From assembly GCA_913056225.1 (NCBI GenBank), contig CAJXMQ010000061.1, positions 1-6,020 on the forward strand: a DNA stretch of 6,020 nucleotides, given 5' to 3'. The DNA is from an uncultured Micrococcales bacterium (lineage in GTDB: Bacteria; Actinomycetota; Actinomycetes; Actinomycetales; Microbacteriaceae). The notes beneath the pieces were generated by a model. The model had not been told where the DNA came from. It searched no databases and was given only the letters and a program-made list of their open reading frames with translations. Each line of letters opens with the position of its first letter. Position 1 is the stretch's first letter. A program made the position numbers and the translations under genes. Of the stretch, positions 6,007 to 6,020 are shown one piece after another.

Positions 6007-6020
6007 ATGGGTCGCGCAGT
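6007..6020 (+). CDS. dnaK: Start of dnaK, Hsp70 chaperone (cut by window end)
   Basis: Only four codons and two bases are visible: Met-Gly-Arg-Ala and a GT that would begin Val. Actinobacterial DnaK starts M-A/G-R-A-V-G-I-D-L-G-T-T, so the fragment fits. The identification rests mainly on context: two HAIR operators and a strong ribosome binding site directly upstream, which in this phylum mark the dnaK-grpE-dnaJ-hspR operon. The product would be the ATP-dependent Hsp70 folding chaperone of the cytoplasm, which also acts as HspR's co-repressor. The other HAIR-controlled genes, clpB and lon, start differently, but with so few residues they are not strictly excluded. Confidence 0.82.

Noticed and set aside
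1..6020. CRISPR arrays, tRNA or rRNA genes, insertion sequences, toxin-antitoxin or defence systems
   Set aside because: Looked for on both strands. No regularly spaced repeats, no cloverleaf-like stretches and no transposase or defence-gene motifs were seen; nearly all sequence is accounted for by the genes listed.

Overview
This window looks like a contig end from a streamlined, fairly low-GC actinobacterium. A small Microbacteriaceae of the Rhodoluna/Aquiluna type is my best guess, but that placement is inference. Two things support Actinomycetota directly. First, the right edge carries two textbook HAIR operators (CTTGAGT-N7-ACTCAAG, the HspR binding site) just upstream of a gene beginning M-G-R-A-V, the N-terminus expected of actinobacterial DnaK. 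Second, the dCTP deaminase is of the actinobacterial bifunctional type. TGA, TAA and TAG all serve as stops, so the standard bacterial code applies.

Layout: positions 3-36 are not biological. They match the Illumina TruSeq read-2 adapter and are fused in frame to a PIF1/RecD-like helicase gene (39-1346, +) whose true N-terminus is lost. The helicase gene runs tail to tail, with a 7-bp overlap, into a small three-helix membrane protein of the DUF2834 kind (1340-1672, -). A 61-bp divergent gap separates that from a 718-residue MMPL/RND-type membrane transporter (1734-3890, +). Nine bases later comes dcd, a dCTP deaminase/dUTPase (3900-4496, +). Its 3' end overlaps by 18 bp the tail of a convergent UMF1-type MFS transporter gene (4479-5807, -). 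A 199-bp divergent regulatory region (5808-6006) then carries the MFS promoter and the heat-shock control region of dnaK, of which only 14 bases are present (6007-6020).

How the genes work together: the MMPL-dcd spacing permits co-transcription, but dcd also seems to have its own leaderless start. dCTP deaminase feeds dTMP synthesis, and the helicase is probably a DNA-maintenance enzyme. The transporters have no visible functional link to these genes. The dnaK region fits HspR repression, with two operators about six helical turns apart and candidate promoter elements between and overlapping them.

I found no CRISPR array, tRNA, rRNA, insertion sequence or phage gene, and no convincing new multi-gene system. 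The points most worth a second look are the adapter chimera, the dnaK control region, and the recurring TANNNT-N6-ATG leaderless layout.
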